DNA of 64,000 nt from Rhexocercosporidium sp. MPI-PUGE-AT-0058 (GCA_020746875.1 JAGTJL010000004.1:2976001-3040000), one strand, 5' to 3'; counted from the stretch's first letter, positions 47,265 to 59,658 are shown. Numbers and translations: made by a program. Notes: a model not told the origin generated them from the letters alone.

Positions 47265-48354
47265 TAATTCAACAGAACGTGGAGACGTCGAGCAATCTCA
47301 TGGTAGATGTAATGCCACTAAATTACACTAACCATTTTAAAAGAAGGATCAATTTGCGATCTGGGATAGGGGGGAAGGAATACTGTAGTGGATGATACCA
47401 AGAATTGTTTCGTTGCCTCATGTTTTCAGCTCCTGGCCATGAGCACTGCAGTAAGTAGAGGAGCAGAGTCAAAAAGGAGCCAATCAGATCAATGCTTGTG
47501 GAGGGGCTGGCGACGGCGCATTTCAGGTCCCTGTCCTTCGCCCGCTTTCAGGCAAGCAGTTCCCTTTTGTGAAGTGTGAGTGCTTTTCAGGGTACCAGTC
47601 TTCTGAACACGTGGAAATGAAATGGAACATATTTGAGGTAATAGCTGGACACCTAATCAGGGTTGTTACATTTTCAAGCCCCTATCCTCGCCCAGTTACT
47701 GGTGACGCGCTGCGCTCGCTGGCGTCTTGAAACGCGGGCAGAAATGGCTTTCAGTTTACAATGTTCATTGGGAGGCATATTCTGCGAGTGGTGGCAGAGA
47801 ATCTTGTTAGAGGGAGCAGTTTTGTTCCACTTCTGAAACATGACAATGCAAGCAGGCGACTGCCATTGGAACTAGCCGCCTGCAGGTCTCACACCCCGAT
47901 GGCGAAACGTATTTTTCGCCACCGGAAAGACACTCGTCTAATTCTGATGTGGCTCTAGCGAATTTCCTAACAAGCACCTCACTCACCCCTCTCTCATCTT
48001 TTGCCACTCTTATATGCCTTAACATTGCGTGTTTTTAAGTCAAGTATTACATCTTTACATCTTCAAGGAGACATTAATCGCCCAATTTCATAGAACCTTA
48101 ACTTCGGTTGTATTATAAGGTGTTATTCCGTGCTGTGGTTTTGCAATGCTCGAGATTTTCAAAATTAGGGCGACCTGCGCTATCGGACACCATAATGCGG
48201 CAGTTGCCGCGAACTCTTCTTAGCTGCCAAGGTTCCCATTGTACTTTCCAGCTTTCCATCATGAGACATAAGTTTGGCACATTTACCTGGTCCCAGTTGG
48301 GTTAGAAAGAAGGGATATTAGTTACAATTTATATGCAAACAGGAATGGTTGATT
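47265..48354. other. intergenic region right of the MULE
   Basis: Composition returns to normal immediately after the target duplication at 47265-47272. Small frames (47388-47579, 47761-47958, 47807-48025, 48108-48305) have no domains or matching introns. It includes the probable 3' untranslated region of the CFEM gene. Confidence 0.5.
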
Positions 48355-49334
48355 TCAAGGCCCGTTTCTAGCACAATGGACACCGGGCAGCTCCACCAGC
48401 CCATTCACCCCCCATTCTTGATTTCCTAATTCGCTGGGCATACCGCCTCCGCCGCCCTCATACCCCTGCTGCCTCCTATAGGGATCAGCTTCGTACTTTG
48501 GAGCTGCTATTGTCTCCCTCCCATCTATCTCCGGCTGCATGACGTCCACCTTTACCTCTGGAACCTTCCCCTCAGCCCCGGCCACGGCTTGCGGATTCGA
48601 CAACTCAAGCTGCCTTAACTCCATTCCCCTCTTTCGATATCTCAAGCAGAAGAATATTGCAGCTGCCAGAATCGCTAAGCCTGCAAGCGTAACGCTTACC
48701 CCAACTCCAACGGCTGCTCCTGTTGAGAGAGAGGATTTTGAGCCCCCGGATGAGGAGGGGTTCGAGGTCGAACCTCCGCCATTTGTCGAAGATGTAGGAT
48801 TGCCCGTCTGGAACCCAAGTCTAGACGAACCCGATGTGACGAATGTTGAAGCCGTTGAAGCGGCTGGTATCTGTGGTTGACTTGTATCAGTTGAGCTCGC
48901 AGCTGTGGAGATAGATGCTCTGACTGATGTTAATCCCAGTGATGAAGTATAGGGCCCAAGGATGTCATCCAGGTTACTCGAAACTCCCCCCGTCGATGCT
49001 TGAGCACATATCTGTCCTGCAAGCATGTCGAAGGCTGCATCACATTAGTAGCGGGACTATACCACGGAGGAGTGAGTCGAGGAATCCTACCGATTATCTC
49101 TGACGGAGTGCACGCCTTAGAAAAGCATTGAACTGTCAAAGTTTGTAAATAATTGCTGTTGAGGTTGAGGCCACACCCGCAGTCATAATCCCCCGCCGTG
49201 CACCCACCAGCCTTGTAGACCTCATCCACACAGGGGAGAGAACATGAGGGAAGTTGTGCGATAAGGCTGTCAATTGACTGGCCTTGTATGAAACTTGCAA
49301 ACGAAACAAATGTCGTGACTATAAAGAAGCGCAT
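48355..49334 (-). CDS. CFEM-domain membrane protein
   Basis: Two exons: 49091-49334 and 48355-49016 (intron of 74 bases); 301 residues. A signal peptide MRFFIVTTFVSFASFIQG is followed by a CFEM domain at about 20-90 with eight Cys: C..LPC, GGC, DCGC, VQC, KAC and, after the splice junction, QIC. A Ser/Thr/Gly-rich linker follows (90-180), then a transmembrane helix at about 182-206 followed by RYRKR and an acidic cytoplasmic tail with a GGGGG run. CFEM proteins are fungal surface proteins used in haem/iron uptake, adhesion or host interaction; the TM-plus-tail form resembles receptor-like members. The start chosen is the ATG that begins the signal peptide. It is intact although flanked by two RIP islands. 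Confidence 0.88.
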
Positions 49335-50022
49335 GTTCCAATTCTCAAATTTCTTGAACGAGCACGCAAAATGATAAAGTTGCAGACAACGCAGTTGCAA
49401 AGATGGGCGAGGGAGGTCATGATCATCTCAGGATATTTTAACACTTGCTAAGTCAACCTGATTCGCCATTACCAGGACTAATTCGATATGGCAGGAAAAA
49501 GCACCAGGGGCCGAATTGGTGCTTCAACTTTCAATAGTTTGCGCCTGGGAGGACATTGCAGATGATCGGATTGGCTGGACGCTCGGTTTGGCGTCGACAA
49601 GGATGGAGCAATGAGGCTTCAGCTGAAGGCCGTGCGCTAAGTAACGCACGCACTGGAAGAGGTGTCTGAACAAGCATGGAGCGCAGTTCTTTTGACAAAA
49701 GGGCAATAGTCGGTGCTCCTCCTGTAATTCTGCGGGCCCTCGCTTACAGTCGGGGAAAGCAAGTATCACATGAAAGCAAGTATCACAGCTTAGATCGCGC
49801 TAGTACGTGAACTTCACTAAAAAACGCGCAACTTCAATCGCGACTGTAATAAACCTGCACTTTACTCTCTTACTACTACTTAACGGCACTTATCTACAAA
49901 TTAATAATTATAAAGACTTTTACTAAAAGCAACTTTTACAAAGTCTACGCTACTAAGGCCGATTACGATAGAGCTTTCTAAAATACTAAAGATTAAGCTC
50001 TAAAGAACCCCGAAGAGTTATC
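49335..50022. other. CFEM upstream region and border of the second AT island
   Basis: Normal composition to about 49.8 kb, including the CFEM promoter; the small frame at 49524-49769 has no domain. From about 49.8 kb CpA/TpG drops sharply and the RIP-mutated block begins. Confidence 0.5.
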
Positions 50023-50520
50023 TGTCACGGTCCGTGTATTTACTCGGTGTAAATACGGTAGGTTATATTAATCTCAATGATCGAGAAGTAAGTATATCAC
50101 GTATAATAAAATAAATAATAACTAATATAATTAAAATATTATTTTTAGTTAAATACGAAATTCTTATTTAATAGCAGACGTGCTAGTCTTATATAAAACC
50201 TTTATATTATACGACTGCTAACACCGCCAGGTCTTATCGGTCTTAGACCTTTAAATTATAGCGGTCCAGTGGTTTATCACGTAATCCTAATAATCGCGTA
50301 ATATAAAAGCCGAGTTGCTTTCTAATCGTTTACCGATAATAATAATTATATAATATATAACTTATAAAATCCTAAGTATTAAAGTCTTTTAAAAGAATAC
50401 TTCTAAGAGCGATACTCTTTTAATATCTTTCTTTTAGAACTTTTACTTTTTTAAGCTTATAATCCCGAGTATTACGCTATCCCGGGATTTAGTATTACGG
50501 AACGCGAAGCGTTCGTAATA
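50023..50520. repeat. solo LTR, family 4, copy 2
   Basis: 498 bases, from TGTCACGGTCCGTG to GTTCGTAATA, with perfect target duplication TTATC (50018-50022, 50521-50525). It matches 22517-22998 in inverted orientation. Confidence 0.88.
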
Positions 50521-51351
50521 TTATCTTCTTTTTAATTTAACGTAATTCTTACGCTTAAATAGCTTAAAGAAATATTGTATATATTTTACGGTTATTTTTC
50601 CTTTTTATTATAATTAAATAAGCATATATTAAAGAAAAAGATATAATATCTTTTAAAAGAAAAAAGAAAAAATTGGCTTTATCCCGCAGAATCGAAAAAA
50701 ACGATTTCGAGATAATACTTTATACGTTTTATACCCGAAATAATAAGATATATATAATATCTTCTAAGTCGAGTCGTTATTCGGAATGCGCTAAAATTAA
50801 TAAGAAATACGATATCGAAATACTTTTAATCGGGAATTAAAATGCTTTCGAAAAAGCAGGAGAGAAATTAAACGAAAAGAAAACGCAAACTGTAACGACA
50901 GGTATGCTTCGGCTAGATCAGGGGTCCGGAACAGGTCCGACTCCCCTCCGACTCCTTATATATATGTCTCCCTCTTGTACAGTAGCTCTGTAGTTTTTGT
51001 ATTTTAAGTATTAAGTCTATCTTCACGTCCAAGGCTCTTGCGTCGTTACACAAACACGTCGCGCTTTATAAAAAGCCGCGGCTCGCTTAAACCGTTTATC
51101 TTATTAGCAGAAGTTCTTGAAAAAGCAAAAAGCCGAAATATTCCGTCGCGATTTTAAAATATAAATAAATTAAAAAAATTAAAAACGCGGGAAGCTATGA
51201 AGTAAGAAAGTAAGAAGCTTTTATTACTTGCTTACTTATCCTGCTATCCGCTGTCGATTCCGCCGAGTTCTCTTTAATCGAGCAAGTCCTGCCTGATTTC
51301 GCGGATTCGACTTTTTAAGTAGATCTGAGTTTCGCGAATAAAACTTTCGGA
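50521..51351 (+). pseudogene. decayed repeat-associated coding relic
   Basis: Reading through stops on the plus strand gives a Cys/Arg- and then Lys/Glu-rich coiled-coil-like text (SSRYSECAKINKKYD, KAGEKLNEKKTQ) recalling proteins that fungal repeats often carry downstream of a short Cys-rich motif. It is split by a solo LTR at 50891-51050. I cannot name the family. It is RIP-mutated and not functional. Confidence 0.4.
50891..51050. repeat. solo LTR, family 6, 160 bases
   Basis: TGTAACGACAGG...CTTGCGTCGTTACA with inverted tips and perfect target duplication CAAAC (50886-50890, 51051-51055). Composition is balanced with few RIP-type changes, and a TATATATA promoter-like box lies in the middle. 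Short for an LTR. Confidence 0.85.
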
Positions 51352-51657
51352 TGTGAGAATAGGCGAGCCAATCAGAATGAGGAAGCGCAGTAGGTAAGGA
51401 CACGTGATCAAAGAGAAAGAATTGCTTGCTTGCTTAAAGAGCTAGAAGAGCTCTTCGGTAGTTATATATAAAATAATAGCTTCTCTAAAAGCTTTTACGA
51501 CTACGTAACTGATTACGTAGCTTATACGAGCTACGTAATTAAATATAAGCGTAATTTCCCGGAATACAAAGGTAATTTCCGGGCCGCGTAAGCAGTGGAA
51601 ACCCCTTCGGCTATTCTAGGGTAGAATCGGCACGAGTTACCGAAGTCAAATCCAACA
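51352..51657 (-). repeat. solo LTR, family 3, copy 3
   Basis: 306 bases with perfect target duplication TCGGA (51347-51351, 51658-51662). It is opposite in orientation to copies 1 and 2 and contains three GCAA units. Confidence 0.9.
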
Positions 51658-52520
51658 TCGGAATTACGTAAAATAATAAAAGTTAAACTTAAATTCTTAA
51701 GTATTTTCGGATTATAAGTATTTTTTTGATTTAATTAAATATTTAATAATATTATAAAAATATTAATAATTTAAAATAATTTCGATATTATATTCGGCGT
51801 TCGAGTTAACCGGTTATACTTTTATAATAAAAGCTAGTAATACTTTTAATAATACTAATTCAAGGAGAAATATATAAAATATTAAGTAAATATTTATAAT
51901 CTTCTGAAATACTAATTAATAATTAATTAATCTTTTGACTTTTGCAATTTTAAATAATCTTAGTTTTTTATAATCTAATTTGCTACTTAATCGCTTAATC
52001 GCGATATTCTTTTTAAGCAAGTAAACCTTATCTTCTTCTTTTAAAATTAATCTTATATTACGTTTTTTATTATAATAAATAACTGATCTTTATACGATAA
52101 ATAAAATATCTATTAATAATTCGTTATATAATTATTTAAGCTTATCTTTCCGTAATATAATTTTATACGCGGTTCCTTAACCCGCAATCGGTATATTATA
52201 TGCCGTCGAGTTATACTTGTAATTCGTATAAAACGCCGATACTCCGATAATCTCTTAATTTACGCTATTATATGCAAACTAAGCGATTAAAAGTAATTAA
52301 ACTTAATCGTTTTATTTATAATTCATATAATATTAAAGATAAATCTTTATTATTTAATTAATTCGTTCTGTTTAGCCGTCGGTTTGAAAGTATAATATTA
52401 TTAATATTTTTTATTTTATTTTTAAGAATAATATTAATATTTTCCAGAACTTTAAAGTAAAGAACTTATCCTTATCCGAGATAACTTTATTTAATATTCC
52501 GTAATTCGCGAAGATCATTC
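51658..52520 (-). pseudogene. Gypsy integrase fragment
   Basis: On the minus strand with stops: ANYGILNKVISDKDKFFT, then FQTDG*TERIN and YNYK-like segments, the core and C-terminal integrase of a Ty3/Gypsy element. It is not obviously Gyp1 or Gyp2. It ends abruptly at the family 5 repeat (52521), and no LTR of its own was found. Confidence 0.65.
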
Positions 52521-52932
52521 TGAAAAGAAGAGATTTGGTGTGAATGATGATTTCATTACTTCGGGGAAAACTAGGTCTATATAACTACTTTTAGGCGCCA
52601 AGCTATTTAGCTCTCGCATCGGCTATTTGCTCTCGCATCGGTTATTTGCTTTATATTAAGACTAGCTTTGTATCAAGACTAGCTTTATATCACCAGAGCT
52701 TCTGAGGTTTAAAACACGGAAGCTTAAGGCTTCCGAGGTTCAAATCACGGAAGCCGGAGCTTTATGCGAAGCTGGAGCTTTATGCCAAGGTAGTTGAGTT
52801 ATGGAAAAGTATGCTTTATACCGAATACGGTAATATGCTTAATATAATCTTATATTTAGCTAGATTAGTTATATAGACCTAGAAATCCCCCGTATAATAG
52901 AATCATTATTCATACCAAATCTCTTCTTTTCA
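52521..52932 (-). repeat. family 5 LTR-like repeat with inverted ends
   Basis: The main part (about 52521-52857) is the family 5 repeat in reverse orientation. The last 75 bases (52858-52932) repeat its terminal part in the opposite direction, so both ends of the block read TGAAAAGAAGAGATTTGG or its complement, an imperfect inverted repeat of about 60-75 bases. It holds tandem copies of GCTCTCGCATCGG-like and AGACTAGCTTTATATC-like units. No target duplication seen. It could be a foldback/MITE form or one LTR inserted next to another. Confidence 0.6.
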
Positions 52933-52948
52933 AATCTAAGATTATTAC

Positions 52949-53241
52949 TATTAATTACACTATGTTGCCTATCCCTCCCGGTAATAAGTAACAACTTAGT
53001 TAATCGTAGTAAGACTCGATTACACAGTGCAAAGCTTTAGTTGCATTCCATATATTTATTCAAGTCTAAAAAGCTACTTCTAATATGTCGATAAGAGCTC
53101 TATATATAAGAGGCTCTCATCATACGCTAGTCCTAAAGTAGCTAGCGTTAAGTGCTCTTTATTTACCTCCTGCGATATACAACCCCTGTATTAATTTATT
53201 CTCCGTATTCACGTGGTTCCGTGAATATTATTATTTATACA
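52949..53241 (-). repeat. Copia 3' LTR
   Basis: It is colinear with 58955-59247 over its whole length; differences are mostly C/T and G/A. It includes AGTAGCTAGCGTTAAGTGCTC, identical in both copies. Confidence 0.88.
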
Positions 53242-56200
53242 CTAGTAACTCTTCTTTAAGAGCTTGCCTTTCTCTTTACTTATTCAGTTAACTTAGCATC
53301 GAATTTATTAGTCTCGATTAACTTACGTAATACTAAGCAAGCCTTTGACTTAATTATAGCGTCGGCGGGGTTATTAGTTCCGTCAATTTAATCGACTCTA
53401 TCGATTTCCTTATATTTATAGCTTTAGCGAAGGCACATAAGATCGACTATTAATCTCTTCTCTTATATTATATCTAGCTTAACGATACAGTCGTAAATTA
53501 ATTTAGAATCCGTATAAATGTGTAACGGAATAATCGTATTAAGTACTACTTCAAATATTAACTTAATAGCTAATATTATATTAAAGCCGTTACTTATTAC
53601 AAAGAGTTCTGAGGCTAATACAAAACGGGTAATTCTCTTATACTTTATATTTAATTAATAAAATATATTAGCTTTTCCGTCTTCATCGGTAGCAATAACA
53701 ACGAAACCGATTTACGAGCTATAATCGGCGTTATTAGCGAAGCTTCCGTTTATAAAAACAGTTATTTATATATTAACAGTCTTTAATTTAACGAATCGTA
53801 AGCCTCTGCCGCTGTTATTCTTCTGCTATTATAATCTCTTATTCAGTTCTTTAATATAATAATACTGAATATCGGTTACTTATATTACACGTGATAAGTC
53901 GAACGCAGCTTTAGGTTACGAAATAATATTAAGATAAGCTCCGCGGGCTCGTTATACAACGTATTACTCTCTTAGAGTAGCGTTCTTAGTAACTTTGCCT
54001 TTATTGTCGGTTATATCTGTTGCTTTCTCTTAGATAAGTTATAAAGATTCGGTTTATTATGCCTGGTCTAGGTATATACTAGTATCGGTATTAAAAGTAA
54101 TTATTTCTTTATTAAATTTAAGAGTATAAGTTATTATAAGCTTTTCTTATAGTTTTGCTTTTTTTTTGGACTTTAGTAGTTCTTTTTCTTCTTTAGTTGC
54201 AAATTTATTATTTATTAAGAAGAATATATCGTCGGTTTATAAACCAACGACGCCGAAGTTATTTCCGTTATTAATATATATAAGATAAGAATTAAACGTT
54301 AAATTCTTAATATTAAGTTTAACCTTATAATATTTATATTATATATTAAATTAATAGTTTCCTAATTCTAATACTCCGTATAATAGTTTTCTAACGCGAA
54401 AGAAGCAACTTTCTTATTGAAATACGCCCTTTAATACTCGGACGTAGATTTCGCGAATAAGTTTTATATTTGATTATATATAAGCTTAAGTTATATCTCG
54501 TAAGTAAAGCTTATATTCTAAGAATATTACTACTAAATAAAGCAAGATTCTCTAGCTTATACGTTAAATTATCGATGATTAAATCAGTATAATCGCCTTT
54601 CCTTTATTGTTATATACTTATACGACGAGTCTTGACTTCTCGTAAGTATTTAATATACCTGCGTCCTTAACTTCGTCGATAAAGCGTAAGTTAAATATTC
54701 TAGCGCCGATAAGGATATCGCAGTAATTTATAAACTTAAAGATCTGGTTATCGATTAATCCGTCGATTTCTTTTTATCGCGAATATTCGTAATTTAATTC
54801 TCCGTTAACGTATATAATAATATCGTGTTATACGGTACGTAATCTGCTTCTGCGTCGGATAAGTATAGGAATCATATCTGGTAATATAACGTTATTAATT
54901 AACTTTAGTTATAATTCTTAATAATTTTCTTATAATAATTCTGCGTTATTTTATATTTATACTTCTTACAAAAACAATCGTATAAACGTTAAGCATAAGA
55001 TTACGGCCTTATTATTAACTTATATAATATAATTTTCTCTTTAAGTTATTAATAACGTATATAATCTTATCTACTTATTACTTTTCTTTCTGGGTCTCTC
55101 TTTATACGTTATAATTAAGGACTGAATTAATAAGTCCTTAATAATTATTATACTTAATCTGTTACGAGTATATAATGCTTTATTAACCTGTAATTATACG
55201 TTAAGCTTCCGAACTTCTATTATAGCTTTCTTATATGCGGCGGCTTTTTTTAATATAATCTTTAATAAAGCATCGTTTATTATTATATAAAAGAAAGCGC
55301 CGAAAACAAGTAATATTAGTATTAGGCCGTCAGATCCTGTTATATCGTTGATTGCTTTAAGAGTTATTTATAATACGCTCTCTTTAGATAAGCTTAGTAA
55401 TTCTAATTTAATAATATCGTAAATACGCTTCAGAATTATATAATAGCGCTTTACTTAACTGATAAAATAATAAGCTTCCGTAAGGACAGGTTTTATCGTA
55501 ATTCTTATAGAAGTAGCGTATTAATTGAATTCGCTGCTAATAAATTAAAATCCTTAGTTATATACGAGTATATTTGATAATCTTAAATACGTATTTATTT
55601 AGTATTTTTTAATCTTCTCTTATACGTGCTTTGCTATTATATTTTTGAGCTATCTTCTGGCTTGAAAGCGTATCGATTAATCTATTATATGAATTATATT
55701 TATACTGTTAATTGCAGTAATATCGACAGAGATATAATAATTAAAGTCAGTATCGTCTTTTAAAATAAAACGGAATCTGTTAGGTGATTTTCCGTGCTTA
55801 TGATATTCCTCGTAATACTTAATTATATATTTTAATACATCTATATTAATATTATAGCCTGCTTTATTAAGAAGCTTCTAAAGGCGTTTTACCGATGGAT
55901 AACCGAAACGCTTATGAAAGCGGCGTATTTCCGGTTTTATAAAATAGTATTTATTTTATTTAATCGAGTCCGTAAGGAAGTTATAAAGTAATTCGTCTTA
56001 AAAGAGTTAAAGATAATTAAATTATCGGATAATCGGTACTTCTTTTTATTCGTCTTCTTTGCGAAGTATATTCGTTAAGTTATTAAAATAAAATCTGTTT
56101 TTATTTATATTAGCAAAGGAAAATAAAAATGGAATTCCCGTATAAAAGACGTGGAATCGGAGCTTTCTTACCGGTATATTAATATCGATAAAGCCGATAG

Positions 56201-58954
56201 AAATAGCGTCTCCGATGCCGAATTTAATATTAATTGTTATAGATTCGTTAATCTCTATAAAGCATAGCTTATTATAAGCTAAATACTAATTATAACTTAC
56301 TATTAATCTGCGAGCCGCGCCAGTATCGATCAAAATTCCATAGAAATCACGTGAATTATACCGTATTTATATTAATTCCGTAAGTGGTTCTAGTATCTTT
56401 TGCTTTCTTAACCTAATATATAACAAAGCTTAGTTTACAAGCTCTATAATTATAATTTCGGCTTCTTCTTATATGATTTCTCCGTAAAATAGCACTTCCG
56501 GTGCCTCTTTTCCAGAGTCGTATAACGTAAACGTATCGCTGCCGCTAAAAGTAATATCTTCGGTAAAAAATTAATCGTAATAATCTTCTTATATTCCTTT
56601 GCATTCAATAATAAATTATTAGAATCTCTTATTAAAACTTTTATTAAATTTACCGTTGAATTTAATATTATTCCGGCGTTTTTATACTTCTTTTATAGCG
56701 TCTTATTCGTATTATAAATGCTTTATTAATTAATATCCTTGCTTCTTATATATAATATAATATTTTTTAGGCTTTTATATATATTTGCCGTAATTTGACT
56801 TGCCGTAGGTCTTATTCTTTAATCGGTAATAGTACTCGCGGTCCGTAAAAAAGATTTCGGGTATACTCGCGGAGCCGTAAATATATTCGTACGTCTAAAC
56901 GGAATTCTTAAGTAAATTAATTAATTCCGTAAGTATTGCGAGTAATATAGAATATATATTTTAATATTTTAGTAAATCTTAATATACTTATATAAGTTTA
57001 TTATATATGAAGTTATCGCTCTGAAGATTAAATATAAGGCCGTAGCGTATATGCGTAAGGTCGTTTAATATCTACGTAAAGCATTCCGTAAGGCTCTTAT
57101 CTGAAGTCTTTTACTTATATATTTTAAAGCTAATTAAATTCTATTTAATTAAGTTTGCACGTTTGAAGCTCGCATCCTTAAAGTAATAAGAAATAGCTTT
57201 TAATATATATGTAAAAGTTTCTTAAAAATATATTAAACTATTATAATAATACGTTTGTGCATCTTTTTATAGTATTATTAAGAAGGCTTTCGCATAATCG
57301 TTTCTACTTACGTCGGCTCTTATATAATAATTGTAAAAGATATTAAATTTAAGACCAAATATATCGCTAATACCGGCATATTTATTTTTTGTACGGTATA
57401 TTTTCTTTAATTATATTAGCTTTTGTCCGAGTCTTTTATATTCTTGTATAAGTAATAATAATAATAGCTTATTATAATAATCGTTCGTTTATTATCGTTG
57501 TTATACGTTAAGATATTATTATATTCTCTACTAAGTCGGTTCCGTAGTTATACGTATATAAGAAATAAAGTAAATTAGCTTTATATATTATATCTTCAGT
57601 ATTCGCTACTATTATTAATAGAATAATTCCTCTTAATGCGTACGTATATTTAAATACTTTAATTAAGCGGCGTAAGGCGGGGGGCGTTAATTCCTTAAAG
57701 GTATTATAATTTATTATTTTATTATTAGATTTGGAAGTCGCGGCTCGTATATTTCCTGATATAAAAATCGCGGACTTGATATTTCTTAATATAAAAATTA
57801 TAGACTTAATATTTCTTAAAATAAAGGTCAAGCTTGATTTATCGTTATTCGTACTAATGATAAGTTATAATAAACTTTTAATAATTGCGTAACTTATTTA
57901 TTCTTTTTTAATTATTACGTAATATTTTAATTTACTTTTCTGTATTATAATTCTGCTCGATATATTTCTTCTTAGCGATTCTTTAAGTAAATTAAATTAA
58001 TTATTATCTTTTTTCTTTTAAATAGCCGAATTATATTATCGTCCTTTTATTCCAGTAATCTTTCTAATTATTAATAAGTCTAAAGAGTATCGGCAAATAG
58101 TTCTATAAAGTTAACGTTAACTTCTTGTAATTATAATACTCGTATTATTATATTTAAGTTACTTATTTTAACGTTCTTTTAATCGATCTTTTACTAATTT
58201 ATAAAGTTATCGTGAAATTCGTACTATAAGCCGTCGTCTTAAAAGATTCCTTTTTCGTATTATTTAATTCGTTCGTGGAAATCGGTATAATCGCTCTTTA
58301 ATTATTCTGAATATAATAAGCTTTTATTACCTCGTCTTACCGCGTATTTAAGTTATTTTTCTTATTAATAACTGCTTTTTATATTTATATATCGTTTTAA
58401 TAATAATTTATTAAGGAGTCAGTCGGGTAATATATTATATAATAATTCCTCGCCCTCCGAGCTATTTAAACTATAGCGGGAGCAAGCTATATTTAAGTAA
58501 GTTTACTTATCGTAAAGTAATCGAGGTTTGGTATTTCGTAATTATATAATTATAAAGATTTTTTGAAATATTATAGCGGGGTAAGGCGGGATATCGAAGT
58601 CGGATTTCGAAGAATAATATATTTATACGCGCGTCGGTTTTTCCGTAAGGTTTATTATATAAGGAATTATTTAGTAAATTATTTTTATTAATTTTTATAT
58701 TTTTGTTTTAATTCCAAAAGCCTATTAATACGGTCCCTCCCGGCAATCGCGTGAAGTAATAAGAATCGTTAGCCAAACTTAAGGTCGGTTTGCTTTTACG
58801 AATTCAATTAATATAATCCCTTCCGGCAATTACGTTAAATTATTATAATAATAAGTTCAAAGTATTACTCTCGTAATATTCTTAATAACTCTCTCCTTTT
58901 GCTGTCTTTAATTAGATAGCGCGATTTAAGTGTTTTAATCTGCAAGTTAATCAG
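53242..58954 (-). pseudogene. Copia gag-pol polyprotein (RIP-inactivated)
   Basis: Minus-strand order from right to left: gag (about 58.9-56.6 kb, including an open stretch at 57508-57831); protease at about 56.37-56.29 kb with the active site FYGILIDTGAA intact; integrase in the following part; reverse transcriptase at about 54.3-54.1 kb with VVGL*TDDIFFL (catalytic Asp pair kept, one CAG-to-TAG stop); and RNase H near 53.45-53.3 kb with LMCLR and IDGTNNPADAIIKSKACL. The domain order protease-integrase-RT-RNase H is Copia-type. Numerous stops make it non-functional. Confidence 0.8.
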
Positions 58955-59247
58955 TGTTAATTATATTATATTACTTATCTTTCCCGATAATAAATAATAA
59001 CTTAGTTAATCGTAATAAGACTCGATTACATAATATAAAGCTTTAATTGCATTCTATATATTTATTTAAGTCTAAAGAGCTACTTTTAATATATCGATAA
59101 GAGCTTTATATATAAAAGGCTCTTATCATACGCTAATCCTAAAGTAGCTAGCGTTAAGTGCTCTTTATTTACCTCCTGCGATATGCAACTCTTGTATTGA
59201 CTTATTCTCTGTATTCACGTGGTTCCGTGAATATCATTATTTACACA
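58955..59247 (-). repeat. Copia 5' LTR
   Basis: On the plus strand TGTTAATTATATTA...ATTTACACA, followed by the duplication ATTAC. Confidence 0.88.
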
Positions 59248-59658
59248 ATTACGAAGCGAACTCGTGATCCCGGATTAAGACTCGTGCTTTCTATTTTATT
59301 TAAAAGAAAAACGTTAATCTCGACTGCCGAAATTAAAAAAGTCTTTAACATTTTTAAGCCGGACGAGAAACGACTCTTAATAAATATAAAAAATAAGAAT
59401 ATTAAGTAAGTTTTAAAAATAACGGATGATAATCTTATTACTTAATACGAAATAATTATTAAGCATTTAATAAAAAAAAAGAGTTCGATAAGGAGGAATA
59501 TAACCGGAGTAATAAGACCTTTTACAACCGAGTCTAAGATATAATAAGCAAAAGAAATAAGCGATTTAAGAATAAAAAAAAGCTTAATCGATTACTTATC
59601 TTTAATCGGGTAAAGATATTTCGAAAACATTATATAAAAGTAATAAATAAGAATAAAA
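59248..59658. other. AT-rich DNA between Copia and the second Gyp1 copy
   Basis: It was originally continuous with the sequence left of 52949. A Lys-rich frame overlaps its left part (59158-59409), but no domain is recognised. It is RIP-mutated throughout. Confidence 0.45.

Larger units (their letters stand above)
52949..59247 (-). mobile_element. Ty1/Copia retrotransposon, complete in structure
   Basis: Two LTRs of equal length (293 bases; 52949-53241 and 58955-59247) with perfect target duplication ATTAC (52944-52948, 59248-59252); total 6299 bases. Coding direction is minus, so the 5' LTR is the right one. Protease, reverse transcriptase and RNase H follow Copia text (see pol entry). The interior has many RIP stops. 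The left LTR is clearly less mutated than the right. Confidence 0.9.

Noticed and set aside
47388..48305. Short frames between the MULE and the CFEM gene.
   Set aside because: All under 75 codons, on both strands, without domains or consistent splice sites.
52949..53241. LTR initially placed at 52963-53239.
   Set aside because: Comparison of both copies extended it to 52949-53241, which yields the perfect ATTAC duplication.
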